A program made the translations under genes and the position numbers. Shown here one piece after another: positions 36,845 to 45,402 of a stretch of DNA of 64,000 bases. The notes under the pieces are model-generated. The model did not search any database. It saw only the letters and a program-made list of their open reading frames with translations, and had not been told where the DNA came from. The number at the start of each line of letters is the position of its first letter. Position 1 is the stretch's first letter. This stretch comes from an uncultured Lachnospiraceae bacterium (GTDB lineage Bacteria > Bacillota > Clostridia > Lachnospirales > Lachnospiraceae). The stretch spans positions 26,431 to 90,430 of the forward strand of contig CALWBQ010000011.1 in the NCBI GenBank assembly GCA_944376125.1, read 5' to 3'.

Positions 36845-37363
36845 TCAGCGAATGTAAGCAACTTTCCCTGTTCTCTCCTTCTCGTCCGTGGGAATTTCTC
36901 CGTAGCCAAGGGCGGCCATGCCATAGACAACATGATCGGCCGGAATCTCAAATTCGGAAAGGATCTGGCGGATCCGCGGATCGTCACAGATATCCTGGAG
37001 CTGATTGATCCACACAGAGCCAATCCCCAGAGAATGGGCTGCCAGAAAGATATTTTCCATAGCGCAGGCATCGTCCTCTTTCCCATACGGGCTGTTTTTC
37101 TGATTAGACGGAATGATCAGCACTTCCGGCTGATACATATCATATCCGCTCCGTCCCAGAACCTGGCCAATCGCTTCTGCCAATTTCTGGATCTTTTGGC
37201 GGTTTTCCACCACAGTAAATTTCCAGGTCTGAAGCCCTCTTCCGCTGGGAGCACACAGAGCGGCCTTTACAATCTGAGCAATCTCTTCCTCAGGAATTGG
37301 TTTTTCTATAAATTTTCGTGTGCTTCTGCGGGTATAAATGGTTTTCAATGTTTCATTCATCAT
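36845..37363 (-). CDS. Nitroreductase-family flavoprotein
   Basis: The 172-residue FMN-dependent oxidoreductase has the N-terminal RRSTRKFIEKPIPEEEI, APSGRGLQTWKF for flavin phosphate binding, and the C-terminal GYGE-type turn (AALGYGEIP) of the nitroreductase superfamily. The substrate is unknown. It is the last gene of the recG-oxidoreductase-MATE unit and overlaps the MATE gene by 4 nt. Confidence 0.9.
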   Translation of the reverse strand: MMNETLKTIYTRRSTRKFIEKPIPEEEIAQIVKAALCAPSGRGLQTWKFTVVENRQKIQKLAEAIGQVLGRSGYDMYQPEVLIIPSNQKNSPYGKEDDACAMENIFLAAHSLGIGSVWINQLQDICDDPRIRQILSEFEIPADHVVYGMAALGYGEIPTDEKERTGKVAYIR

Positions 37364-38709
37364 TCACTTGACCTCCTTACATCTGATGACTGCAAATATT
37401 TCAGGTTTATTATAATCTTTGCCGCAAGAGGAATGACCATCACAAGCCAGACAATCGGCTCCGCGGCAATGATCCCCATATAATGGAATACCGGTGTCAG
37501 GAACAGGGCAACGGCCACTTTCCCGGCCAGCTCGATAAAGCTGGAAACAATGGGAGTGATGTGATCCCCCATGCCCTGAAGGGCGTTTCTCAGCACGGAA
37601 ATCGCGGCAGGCGCAAAGTAAAACAAAGTGTCAATTCTCAGGTATAGCGACGCCGTCCGGGCTACCTGGGGATTGGTGCTGCCCGTTACCAGGCTGACCA
37701 AAAAAGGTGCCGCAAGATAGCTGAGAAGGATAACCATCAGGGACCATCCCCAAGTCAGCAGCAGCGAATTGCGAATTCCTGTCCGGATTCTTCTGATCTG
37801 GCCTGCTCCCAGGTTTTGGCCGCAGTAAGTGGCCATCGTCACCCCCATAACGCTGAAGGGAAGCATATAAAATTCCGTGATCTTCCTCGCAGCAGTGTGG
37901 GCCACAATCGTATCGGTGCCAAATGTATTGATGGCACACTGGAGGGCCAGAGTTCCAAAATATACCAGGGACATCATCACGCCCATAGAAAGACCGGATT
38001 CCAGCAGTCGCCTGGCCCTTTTGAGGCTTGGCCTGAAATCCCCAGCTGAAAATCGGAAAAAGGGATACCTTCTCCACATATAGATCAGGCTGGCGGCAGC
38101 GCAGACCATCTGCGATGCCACTGTTGCCCATGCAGCGCCGGCTACCCCCATCCGGAATACCAGGATCAATGTCAAATCCAGCCCTACGTTCAAAAAACTG
38201 GACAGGATCAAAAATCCCAGCGGTGCAGCAGTATCCCCGATAGACCGGAGAATACCGGCGCATCCATTATACAGCATGGCGGCCGGGATTCCCAGCAGAA
38301 TCACCCATATATATGCTCTGGCGTTTTCCAATAATTCTCTTGGCACATTCAAAAGAGTGAGAATCCCGTCAAGTCCCAGAAGGCTGATCCCGGTCAGCAG
38401 AAGAGCCGCCGCCATGCCAAGAGTCAGGCTAGTCCCGGCATACCTGCGGATCTCCTTCTGGTTTCCCGCCCCAAAGCTCTGGGCGGTCAAAATAGCAAAG
38501 CCGTTAGTCAGGCCATTCATAAATCCAAGCAGAAGGCTGCTGATAGAAACGGTGGCTCCAACTGCTGCTAAGGCGTCACTTCCCAGAGTGCTCCCGACAA
38601 TTCTAGTGTCTGCCAAGCTGTAAAAAAGCTGAAAAAGATTTCCCAGCGCCACTGGAAGAGCAAACCCCAGCATCCGCCCAGTGGGACTCCCCTTTGTCAA
38701 ATCGGTCAT
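37360..38709 (-). CDS. MATE-family multidrug efflux transporter
   Basis: The protein of about 449 residues has twelve membrane helices in two MATE repeats. The start (MTDLTKGSPTGRMLGFALPV) and the motif DTRIVGSTLGSDALAAVGAT are typical of the DinF/NorM-like branch common in Clostridia. It is driven by a cation gradient; drug specificity cannot be predicted. The start at 38709 overlaps the upstream stop (ATGA). Confidence 0.92.
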   Translation of the reverse strand: MTDLTKGSPTGRMLGFALPVALGNLFQLFYSLADTRIVGSTLGSDALAAVGATVSISSLLLGFMNGLTNGFAILTAQSFGAGNQKEIRRYAGTSLTLGMAAALLLTGISLLGLDGILTLLNVPRELLENARAYIWVILLGIPAAMLYNGCAGILRSIGDTAAPLGFLILSSFLNVGLDLTLILVFRMGVAGAAWATVASQMVCAAASLIYMWRRYPFFRFSAGDFRPSLKRARRLLESGLSMGVMMSLVYFGTLALQCAINTFGTDTIVAHTAARKITEFYMLPFSVMGVTMATYCGQNLGAGQIRRIRTGIRNSLLLTWGWSLMVILLSYLAAPFLVSLVTGSTNPQVARTASLYLRIDTLFYFAPAAISVLRNALQGMGDHITPIVSSFIELAGKVAVALFLTPVFHYMGIIAAEPIVWLVMVIPLAAKIIINLKYLQSSDVRRSSE

Positions 38710-39713
38710 GTCTGCCAGCCCCACATCTGGGTCTCAGAGTGAATCAGCTCATATGGATGAAGAAGAGCGCGATCCATCAGAATCGAAAAATACGCATCCT
38801 GGAGTGCCTCACGAAGAGGATAGATTTCCATCCCTGTATCAACATAAGATTTCATTCCCAAAAGCATCCGGGCGATAGCCGTCTCATCCTCGGACAGGCC
38901 AAAATTCGCCAGCGGATTTTCCCACGTCAGAGTCTTTGCTGCAGGCACGCCATTTTCCATGAAAACAGCATGCCCATCTTTGATCTCCCCGGTAGTTCCT
39001 TGAATCCGGTAGCCGGTACTGCGGATCAGAGAGTGGTACTGGACGGAAGAAAAATCATAAAATCCGGTTTTTCCGCTCTCAAACTCTATGTCCAGGCGAA
39101 TTCGGTCCTTATTCGATATCTCTCCGCCTTCAATAGCACCGCATCGCCCCGCTGTCTCAAGAACAGGGAAGGAAAATCGTTTGCCGATAAAGGAAGCATT
39201 TTCAAATCCGGTTCCCAACATTCTTCTGATCAGGCTGACACCGTGATAGCCGTGAGCTGCAGACAGATCCACAGCCCATGGCTCCCCGATGAGTCCCTCC
39301 TTAACAGCCTTTATAGCCGCCTCATACTTGGGAAATAAATGGTACTGCTCCGCCACCTGGATCCTGGCCCCATAGCACTGGAGCTGCCATGCATCCTCCA
39401 GATCCTCCAGATTTAAAGCGGCCGGTGTCTCACACAATACCGGGAATCCTTTGTTGATCCAGTTCCTTGTGACTTTAAAAATATCTGCCTTATTTACCGC
39501 TACCACAACGAAATCTGGTTTTAAAGAGGCACATTCTGCCTCTGATACTGTTGTATAAACGCCAGTTTTTTCATGCATGAGTTTTGCCTTTTCCGGCGTC
39601 CGGCACAGCATAGCAGCCGCCTCGAACTGTTCCGGCATTGCCTTGGCAATCCTCACATAAAATTCTGACCGCCAGCCAGAGCCGACGATGGCATAACGTA
39701 TTTTTGACATCAT
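38706..39713 (-). CDS. Gfo/Idh/MocA-family oxidoreductase
   Basis: The 335-residue NAD(P)-dependent dehydrogenase has an N-terminal Rossmann fold (YAIVGSGWRSEFYVRIAKA) and VLCETPAALNLEDLE in place of the usual CEKP motif, so the family Lys is replaced by Thr. Loss of this Lys suggests altered or absent catalysis in the usual sense. The C-terminal domain is the family's beta sheet. It overlaps recG by one base. The substrate is unknown, probably a sugar or inositol derivative. Confidence 0.82.
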   Translation of the reverse strand: MMSKIRYAIVGSGWRSEFYVRIAKAMPEQFEAAAMLCRTPEKAKLMHEKTGVYTTVSEAECASLKPDFVVVAVNKADIFKVTRNWINKGFPVLCETPAALNLEDLEDAWQLQCYGARIQVAEQYHLFPKYEAAIKAVKEGLIGEPWAVDLSAAHGYHGVSLIRRMLGTGFENASFIGKRFSFPVLETAGRCGAIEGGEISNKDRIRLDIEFESGKTGFYDFSSVQYHSLIRSTGYRIQGTTGEIKDGHAVFMENGVPAAKTLTWENPLANFGLSEDETAIARMLLGMKSYVDTGMEIYPLREALQDAYFSILMDRALLHPYELIHSETQMWGWQT

Positions 39714-41764
39714 TATAAATTCAACCTTTCGTAGCTTTTTGTCAGGTAAGCGTCCAGCCGTCTCTTTAGCTCTCGGTGATCCTCCGCTTTCAGCTCCGGA
39801 TCCTCCCTCAGCAGCCTGCCGGCCTCCTCTGATACCTGCTTTAAGATTTCTGCATCCGTAAAAATGTCTGCCAGCTTAAATTCCATATCCCCGCTCTGCC
39901 GCATTCCAAAGATGTCCCCCGGCCCTCTCAGCTTTAAATCTTCTGAAGCAATATAGAAGCCGTCGTTAGAACGGTTGAGAATATCCAGCCTTTTTCCTGT
40001 CTCCTCATCCCCTGATGAGTCAATCATAATACAGTAAGACTGAAATCGCCCCCGGCCTACCCGGCCCCTGAGCTGATGGAGCTGTGCCAGGCCAAAACGC
40101 TCTGCATTTTCAATCATCATCACAGTGGCATTCGGGACATTGACCCCTACCTCCACTACAGTCGTGGAAACCAATACCTGTATCTCTCCCCTGGCAAACT
40201 GCTCCATAATCCGATTTTTTTCTTTAGGCTTCATTTTTCCATGAAGGTACTCTACCGTCACATCAGGAGGAAGAGCCTGGCGCAGAATTTTTGTATAATC
40301 CAGAACATTTTCTGCCTCGATCATCTCGCTGGCCTCAACCATAGGGCAGATGACGTAAGCCTGGCGTCCCTGCGCTGCCTGCCCCGCAATAAAATCGTAG
40401 GCTTTTTTCCGGTAATCCGGTCCGACCACGCAGTTTTTGATGGGAAGCCGGCTGGCAGGAACCTGATCAATGACGGAGATATCCAGATCCCCATACAAAA
40501 TAATGGCCAGAGTCCTGGGGATAGGAGTGGCGCTCATAACCATAATATGGGGAGTCTTCCCCTTTTCTCCCAGCGCTTCCCTCTGCCCGACGCCGAACCG
40601 GTGCTGCTCATCCGTAATAACCAGCGCCAGCTTGTCATAAGTGACCTTTTCCTGTATCAGTGCATGGGTCCCTATGATGATATCCGCCTCATGGGAAGCA
40701 ATTTTACCGTAGGCTTCCCGCTTTTCCCGGGCCGTCATAGATCCGGTCACCAGCACCGGTGTTTTGTCAATCCCCTGTTCCCTGAAAAGTTGAGATATGG
40801 ACTCGAAATGCTGCCTCGCCAAAACCTCTGTAGGAGCCATCATCGCTCCCTGATAGCCGTTATATGCAGCAAGAAGCAGGGCCAAAACCGCCAATATTGT
40901 CTTCCCTGATCCCACATCCCCCTGAACCAGGCGATTCATCACCATCCCGCCTGTCAAATCCCCCATAATCTCTCCCAGCGCCTTTTCCTGCGCCCGGGTC
41001 AGCTCATAGGGGAGCGTGCCCTTAATCCGGCTGATCTCCGGTGCCATAACCATGGGGTAAGGACTCTTTCTGTCATCTCTTGTTTCCTTCAGCCTTCTGA
41101 CTGCCAGAATAAACATAAAGAATTCGTCAAATACCAGACGCTTTCTGGCAAATAAGAGTTCCTGACTGTCAGATGGAAAATGGATATGCTGGATGGCAAA
41201 ATTATATTCTGCAAGGTGGTATTTTTTTCGCAGAGTTTCAGGAAGATATTCGCGCTCCATGGGCCTTTGCGCCATTGCCTGGCTGACAGCCTTCACGATT
41301 GCTTTATTGCCCAGCCCTCTCGTCTGGCCGTAAATGGGCTGAAGAGAATGAACTTTCTCACTATATTCCTCCGGGCGGAACAGCTCCGGCTGCTCCATCA
41401 CCATGCGGCCCCGTTTCTTTGCCACCTTTCCCCGGAAAATATAGTGGCTGCCAGCTTTCAGATTTGCCCTCATATAGGGCATATTGTACCATGCAAGCTG
41501 CAAGGTTCCTGTCAGATCTTTCAATATTACAGAGACCATCTGGAGGCGGTCAAATCGGAGAAGATCTGCGGTCTTAGTCAGAGTCCCTTCCACTGCAAAA
41601 ATCTTGCCTTCTTGGAGTGTACCGATAGGAACTGGTTCTTCGTAGGCATCATAGGCCCTTGGATAGTAGGAAAGCAGGTCCTCCACCGTGTCAATGCCCA
41701 ATTTGCGGAACAGCTTTCCTGTCTTATCACCGATGCCTTTTAACTCTTCAATGGGAGCAGCCAA
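39713..41764 (-). CDS. recG: ATP-dependent DNA helicase RecG
   Basis: RecG remodels stalled forks and Holliday junctions. The 683-residue protein has the N-terminal wedge (OB) domain (about 50-150), Walker A GDVGSGKTILA, motif II DEQH (VITDEQHRFGVGQRE), motif III VMSATPIPRTLA and motif VI QLRGRVGRG. The start is TTG at 41764, preceded by AAGGAGG. It follows the yloV gene, as in many Firmicutes. Confidence 0.96.
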   Translation of the reverse strand: MAAPIEELKGIGDKTGKLFRKLGIDTVEDLLSYYPRAYDAYEEPVPIGTLQEGKIFAVEGTLTKTADLLRFDRLQMVSVILKDLTGTLQLAWYNMPYMRANLKAGSHYIFRGKVAKKRGRMVMEQPELFRPEEYSEKVHSLQPIYGQTRGLGNKAIVKAVSQAMAQRPMEREYLPETLRKKYHLAEYNFAIQHIHFPSDSQELLFARKRLVFDEFFMFILAVRRLKETRDDRKSPYPMVMAPEISRIKGTLPYELTRAQEKALGEIMGDLTGGMVMNRLVQGDVGSGKTILAVLALLLAAYNGYQGAMMAPTEVLARQHFESISQLFREQGIDKTPVLVTGSMTAREKREAYGKIASHEADIIIGTHALIQEKVTYDKLALVITDEQHRFGVGQREALGEKGKTPHIMVMSATPIPRTLAIILYGDLDISVIDQVPASRLPIKNCVVGPDYRKKAYDFIAGQAAQGRQAYVICPMVEASEMIEAENVLDYTKILRQALPPDVTVEYLHGKMKPKEKNRIMEQFARGEIQVLVSTTVVEVGVNVPNATVMMIENAERFGLAQLHQLRGRVGRGRFQSYCIMIDSSGDEETGKRLDILNRSNDGFYIASEDLKLRGPGDIFGMRQSGDMEFKLADIFTDAEILKQVSEEAGRLLREDPELKAEDHRELKRRLDAYLTKSYERLNL

Positions 41765-41798
41765 ATCTACTTATCCTCCTTCTTCCATTCTGCCAAAC

Positions 41799-41824
41799 GA
41801 GGGCGCCTGCTTTCCGGCGCCCTC
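41799..41824. terminator. Strong hairpin between yloV and recG
   Basis: GAGGGCGCC (41799-41807) and GGCGCCCTC (41816-41824) form a perfect 9 bp stem with an 8 nt loop. On the plus strand it is followed by TTGATTTTTT, a good terminator there. On the minus strand, where both flanking genes lie, only GTTTGG follows, so read-through into recG is expected. Confidence 0.6.
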
Positions 41825-41881
41825 TTGATTTTTTCTTATTGACACGGACCGCATTTCTGCGCCGCTGTTTTTGTACAGTCC

Positions 41882-43585
41882 CTATTCGACAGACACCAGA
41901 TAGTAGTAAATAGGCTGACCGCCGTTCTGCAGTTCGACCTCACATCCGGCAAACTTTTGCTGAACCTGCTCCAGGAAAGCATTGGCATCCTCTTCACTGA
42001 CATCGCTTCCATAATAGATGGTGATCAGCTCTGAATCTGCATCCACCATGGCCTCCAGCATAGACAGGGCTGTCCCCTCAATGGATTTTCCGACTGCCAG
42101 CATCCCCTTGTCTCCGATACCCATTATGTCGCCTTCTGTAATGTCCATCCCATCAATACTGGTAGTCCGGACAGCGTAGGTGACCTGGCCTGTCTTCACC
42201 CGGCTCATCTCTTCCGTCATGGTTTTTAAATTTTCTTCTGCTGAGAGATCCGGCATAAAATGGATCATAGCTGTAATTCCCTGCGGAACCGTCTTGCTCG
42301 GGACAACCACGATCGTCTTATCCTCTGTCAAATTTTTTGCCTGTTCTGCTGCCAGAATGATATTCTTATTGTTGGGGAGGATAAAAATGGTTTCCGCATT
42401 AACCTGATCAATCGCATTCAGCATATCCTCTGTGCTGGGATTCATGGTCTGCCCGCCCTCAATCAGGTAGTCAGCCCCGATTCCTCTAAAGATTTCTCCA
42501 AGCCCCTCCCCTATCGACACAGCAATAAAGCCAAATGGCTTTTTCGGTTCCAGAGGCTTGTCTTCTTCTTTCTTTTCCTTTTCCGCTTCCTCTGCAGCTT
42601 TCTGCTCTGCGGCTATTTTTTCCGCATTCTGGATCAGTCTTTCCTGATGCTCTTCACGCATATTGTCTACTTTCATGCGGGACAGAGAACCGTAGGTGAG
42701 AGCCTTTTCAAAGGCCAGTCCGGGATGGTTGGTGTGAACATGGACCTTTACCACATTTTCATCGGCAACCACTACGATGGAATCGCCGATGGATTCCAGA
42801 TACTGCTTAAATTCATGTTCCTGATCCTCTGAAAATTCTTTTTCACTGTTGATAATAAATTCTGTACAGTAGCCGAACTTAATATTAGCCGTCTCCAGAG
42901 TAGCTCCAGCTCCAGCCTTAACAGCAGGTTTTGCCGGGGCCTTTGTGTCTGACTCAAACACAATTTCTTTGCCTAGCAGCCCGTCCAGAGCCCCCTTCAT
43001 TACCTCCATCAGCCCCTGGCCGCCTGAGTCCACCACACCGGCCTGTTTTAATACCGGCAGCATTTCCGGTGTCTGACTCAGCACATAATCTCCCTGCTGA
43101 ATCACCTGCTGAGCCAGTTCAAGGATATCCTCTGTCTGTCCGGCCATCTCCACAGCTTTGTCTGCCATACCTTTGGCCACAGTCAGGATGGTGCCCTCTT
43201 TTGGCTTCATAACTGCCTTGTACGCCGTCTCCACTGCACGGACAAAGGCATCCGCCAACACCTGGGCAGTAATCGCGTCTGTCTTTTTAATTTCTTTTGT
43301 AAAGCCGCGGAACAGCTGGGACAGGATTACGCCGGAATTTCCTCTGGCGCCTCTGAGGGAACCGGAAGAAATTGCCTTGGCCAAACCTTCCATAGTAGGC
43401 TCCTCCAAGGCTGCTACTTCCTTAGCTGCCGACATGATCGTCATCGTCATGTTGGTCCCTGTATCTCCGTCCGGTACGGGAAATACGTTTAATTCATTGA
43501 TCCACTCTTTTTTCGCCTCTAAATTCTTTGCGCCTGCCAGAAATGCCTTTTTCAGCATCCCGGCGTCAATCGTATTCATACCCAC
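41882..43585 (-). CDS. DAK2-domain protein YloV/FakA-like kinase
   Basis: The protein of about 567 residues has an N-terminal DAK2 ATP-binding domain with VFPVPDGDTGTNMTMTI, then SSGSLRGARGNSGVILSQ. A middle domain and a C-terminal FakA-type domain follow. In Staphylococcus the homologue phosphorylates fatty acids bound to FakB. The start is probably the GTG at 43585 or the ATG at 43579, both after AGGAGG; upstream sense codons to 43606 begin with TTG. It follows asp23, the usual neighbour. A Glu/Lys-rich linker sits around residue 340. Confidence 0.88.
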   Translation of the reverse strand: MGMNTIDAGMLKKAFLAGAKNLEAKKEWINELNVFPVPDGDTGTNMTMTIMSAAKEVAALEEPTMEGLAKAISSGSLRGARGNSGVILSQLFRGFTKEIKKTDAITAQVLADAFVRAVETAYKAVMKPKEGTILTVAKGMADKAVEMAGQTEDILELAQQVIQQGDYVLSQTPEMLPVLKQAGVVDSGGQGLMEVMKGALDGLLGKEIVFESDTKAPAKPAVKAGAGATLETANIKFGYCTEFIINSEKEFSEDQEHEFKQYLESIGDSIVVVADENVVKVHVHTNHPGLAFEKALTYGSLSRMKVDNMREEHQERLIQNAEKIAAEQKAAEEAEKEKKEEDKPLEPKKPFGFIAVSIGEGLGEIFRGIGADYLIEGGQTMNPSTEDMLNAIDQVNAETIFILPNNKNIILAAEQAKNLTEDKTIVVVPSKTVPQGITAMIHFMPDLSAEENLKTMTEEMSRVKTGQVTYAVRTTSIDGMDITEGDIMGIGDKGMLAVGKSIEGTALSMLEAMVDADSELITIYYGSDVSEEDANAFLEQVQQKFAGCEVELQNGGQPIYYYLVSVE

Positions 43586-43598
43586 GGGTTTCTTCCTC

Positions 43599-43955
43599 CT
43601 AATCAATCACTCTTACGCCTTCAACGTAGATGTTTATCTTATCTACCGTCATACCGGTGAATTCTTCCACTTTGTATTTCACATTTTCGATCAGATTGTC
43701 AGAAACCGCCGAAATACTGACGCCGTAAGCTACAATCACATGGAAATCAATAGAGATATGGTTGTCCTGAACCTCTACATTGATCCCATGAGTCAGACTT
43801 TCACGCTTCAGAAGTTTGACCAGGCCGTCCTTCATGCTCACGGCAGCCATTCCGACAATGCCGAAACATTCAACCGCCGTTGTACCCGCATACAACGCAA
43901 TCACATCAGGGTTTATCTGGATTTCGCCCAGTTTGTTATTGATTCGTCCTTTCAT
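43599..43955 (-). CDS. Asp23/Gls24-family envelope stress protein
   Basis: The 118-residue Asp23/Gls24 (DUF322) domain protein carries the family patterns VIALYAGTTAVECFGIVGM and VEVQDNHISIDFHVIVAYG. Asp23-type proteins localise at the membrane and are linked to cell-wall stress. The start at 43955 follows GGAGG; a frame to 44003 has no ribosome site. It is divergent from rpmB, an arrangement common in Firmicutes. A -10 TATACT at 43986-43991 on the minus strand may drive the operon. Confidence 0.9.
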   Translation of the reverse strand: MKGRINNKLGEIQINPDVIALYAGTTAVECFGIVGMAAVSMKDGLVKLLKRESLTHGINVEVQDNHISIDFHVIVAYGVSISAVSDNLIENVKYKVEEFTGMTVDKINIYVEGVRVID

Positions 43956-44032
43956 AGACTTGCCTCCAATCTCTTGATAAAATTCAGTATACACTATTTT
44001 CATGGAAAAAGAAATAAATTTTTAAAATTCAC

Positions 44033-44061
44033 TTGCAAATTTTTCTACTTTCTGGTATCAT
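44033..44061 (+). promoter_or_regulatory. Promoter of rpmB
   Basis: TTGCAA (44033-44038), 17 nt, TATCAT (44056-44061), with a leader of about 68 nt and AAGGAGG before the ATG. Confidence 0.7.
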
Positions 44062-44135
44062 ACAGTTGTTGTGGATTTTTGCGGTTGCTTATGGCTCCGC
44101 AGCAGGATCCAAGTAGCTTTTAAGGAGGTGCAATC

Positions 44136-44321
44136 ATGGCGAAATGTGCAATTTGCGAGAAAGCTGCTCACTTTGGTAACGCGGTGAGCCATTCCCATAG
44201 ACGTTCTAACAAGATATGGAAAGCAAACGTAAAATCTGTTAAAGTAAAAGTAAACGGCGGTGCTCAGAAGATGTACGTATGTACTTCCTGCTTACGTTCC
44301 GGATTAGTTGAAAGAGCTTAA
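44136..44321 (+). CDS. rpmB: 50S ribosomal protein L28
   Basis: The 61-residue ribosomal protein is of the zinc-binding type: AKCAICEKAAHFGNAVSHS carries the first Cys pair, and YVCTSCLRSGLVERA the second. The basic middle (HSHRRSNKIWKANV) contacts 23S rRNA. Many bacteria also carry a Cys-less copy expressed under zinc limitation; none is seen here. A strong palindromic terminator follows. Confidence 0.97.
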   Translation: MAKCAICEKAAHFGNAVSHSHRRSNKIWKANVKSVKVKVNGGAQKMYVCTSCLRSGLVERA

Positions 44322-44334
44322 TAAGATTTTTGTT

Positions 44335-44361
44335 CCCCGGCCGGCCGGCCGGGGTATTTTT
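44335..44361 (+). terminator. Terminator of rpmB
   Basis: A 20 bp perfect palindrome built of CCGG units (44335-44354) followed by TATTTTTG. DUF1622 starts 12 bp later, so some read-through must occur if the genes share the promoter. Confidence 0.85.
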
Positions 44362-44372
44362 GTGGAGGAATT

Positions 44373-44699
44373 ATGAATTTTATCTTTTTAGAAGAATTTC
44401 TGAATCAGGCAGTCGACTGTGCAATCCTCCTATTTGAGCTGATGGGTGTCCTGGTCATTATTATTTCCGGCCTCCGCGGAATCTATGATTATGCTAAGAG
44501 GAATCCCGCAATCAGGCTGAATCTTGCCCAGGGAATGGCTCTGGGGCTGGAATTCAAGCTGGGCAGTGAGATTCTGCGTACAGTCGTAGTTCGCGAGCTG
44601 TCGGAAATTGCCACTGTAGCCGCTATCATTGCTTTGAGAGCTGCCTTGACATTTCTGATCCACTGGGAAATCAAAGTAGAAAAAGAATCTGAACAATAG
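44373..44699 (+). CDS. DUF1622 membrane protein
   Basis: The 108-residue protein has three predicted membrane segments (about residues 15-35, 50-70 and 78-98) and the DUF1622 pattern (ELMGVLVIIISGLRGIYDY, GLEFKLGSEILRTVV). Function is unknown for the family. TGGAGG precedes the ATG. It sits directly after the rpmB terminator, which may be accidental. Confidence 0.85.
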   Translation: MNFIFLEEFLNQAVDCAILLFELMGVLVIIISGLRGIYDYAKRNPAIRLNLAQGMALGLEFKLGSEILRTVVVRELSEIATVAAIIALRAALTFLIHWEIKVEKESEQ

Positions 44700-44732
44700 G
44701 AAAAACCGAGCTTCCTATTTTTGCAAACTGAA

Positions 44733-44777
44733 AAGGCGCAGGACACTTCCGGCCATCTGCCAGAGTGTCTGCGCCTT
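44733..44777. terminator. Bidirectional terminator between DUF1622 and the gerW cluster
   Basis: AAGGCGCAGGACACTT (44733-44748) pairs with AGTGTCTGCGCCTT (44764-44777), one base bulged. The T content is better on the minus strand (TTTTCAGTTT). It separates convergent genes. Confidence 0.72.
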
Positions 44778-44783
44778 ATGTTG

Positions 44784-44921
44784 TTAACAGCTAAAAAGAT
44801 TATATCCGATTACCAGACAGCCTACAATAAATGCCAGAGTCCCGAAAGTTTCCGGTATAAACAGCAATACCGTCATGCCGGCGCCAAAACAGAACAGCAT
44901 CAGCCCGCACACACGTTTCAT
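44784..44921 (-). CDS. Small 45-residue membrane protein after gerW
   Basis: A 45-codon ORF starting MKRVCGLMLFCFGAGM and ending GYNLFSC is preceded by GGAGG 5 nt before the ATG. The protein is almost wholly hydrophobic, with two likely helices split by a Pro-Glu-Thr turn (IPETFGT). It lies 52 bp after gerW on the same strand and before a terminator. I recall similar short ORFs (ending GYNLFCC) near gerW in Clostridia, but have not checked this. A role in the spore is inferred only from context. Confidence 0.65.
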   Translation of the reverse strand: MKRVCGLMLFCFGAGMTVLLFIPETFGTLAFIVGCLVIGYNLFSC

Positions 44922-44973
44922 ACAGTCCTCCGTTTCTGATCTATATGATTATCTTATGCAGACAGCCAGAAAA

Positions 44974-45384
44974 CTATTCTGCCTGGGACATATCGTCAGC
45001 CATTTTCCGGGCAGTCGCTGCTGCTTCCGGTGAAATCTCCTCGTCAAATCCTTTCCCGCTCATAAACTTATTTACAAAATCCGGTACCATATCCAAAATT
45101 TTTGTCATGGCATCCTGATTTTTGATATTAACCAGCTTTGTCACGCCGTTCTGGATGATCAGAATCGCACTTGGACTGATTTTTGCATTCATTCCGCCGC
45201 CTCCGCTCTGCTTGGAATCCCGGTTGAATGCCCCGGCGGCCATGCCGCAGGTAACATCAATCAGAGGGAGAATGATGGTATCTCCAACTTTTACCGCTTC
45301 GCCTACAACAGTCTTTGTTGTTACAAACTCATCCATTCCTTTGAACAATGACTCTATGGTTTCTGAAAAATGGTTTTCTGCCAT
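44974..45384 (-). CDS. gerW: GerW-family sporulation protein (YtfJ)
   Basis: The 136-residue protein has the GerW family pattern: TTKTVVGEAVKVGDTIILPL, a Gly-rich loop (KQSGGGGMNAKISP) and the VTKLVNIKN strand. GerW/YtfJ is required in Bacillus for normal spore germination. The upstream DUF2953 gene (YtfI type) is its usual partner, 18 bp away. Expression during sporulation is expected; no promoter is evident in this short gap. Confidence 0.92.
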   Translation of the reverse strand: MAENHFSETIESLFKGMDEFVTTKTVVGEAVKVGDTIILPLIDVTCGMAAGAFNRDSKQSGGGGMNAKISPSAILIIQNGVTKLVNIKNQDAMTKILDMVPDFVNKFMSGKGFDEEISPEAAATARKMADDMSQAE

Positions 45385-45402
45385 ACATGATCCTCCTTAT
45401 GT

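Noticed and set aside
44721..44939. 72-codon plus-strand ORF after DUF1622
   Set aside because: It spans the terminator hairpin and is antisense to the better-supported 45-residue ORF.
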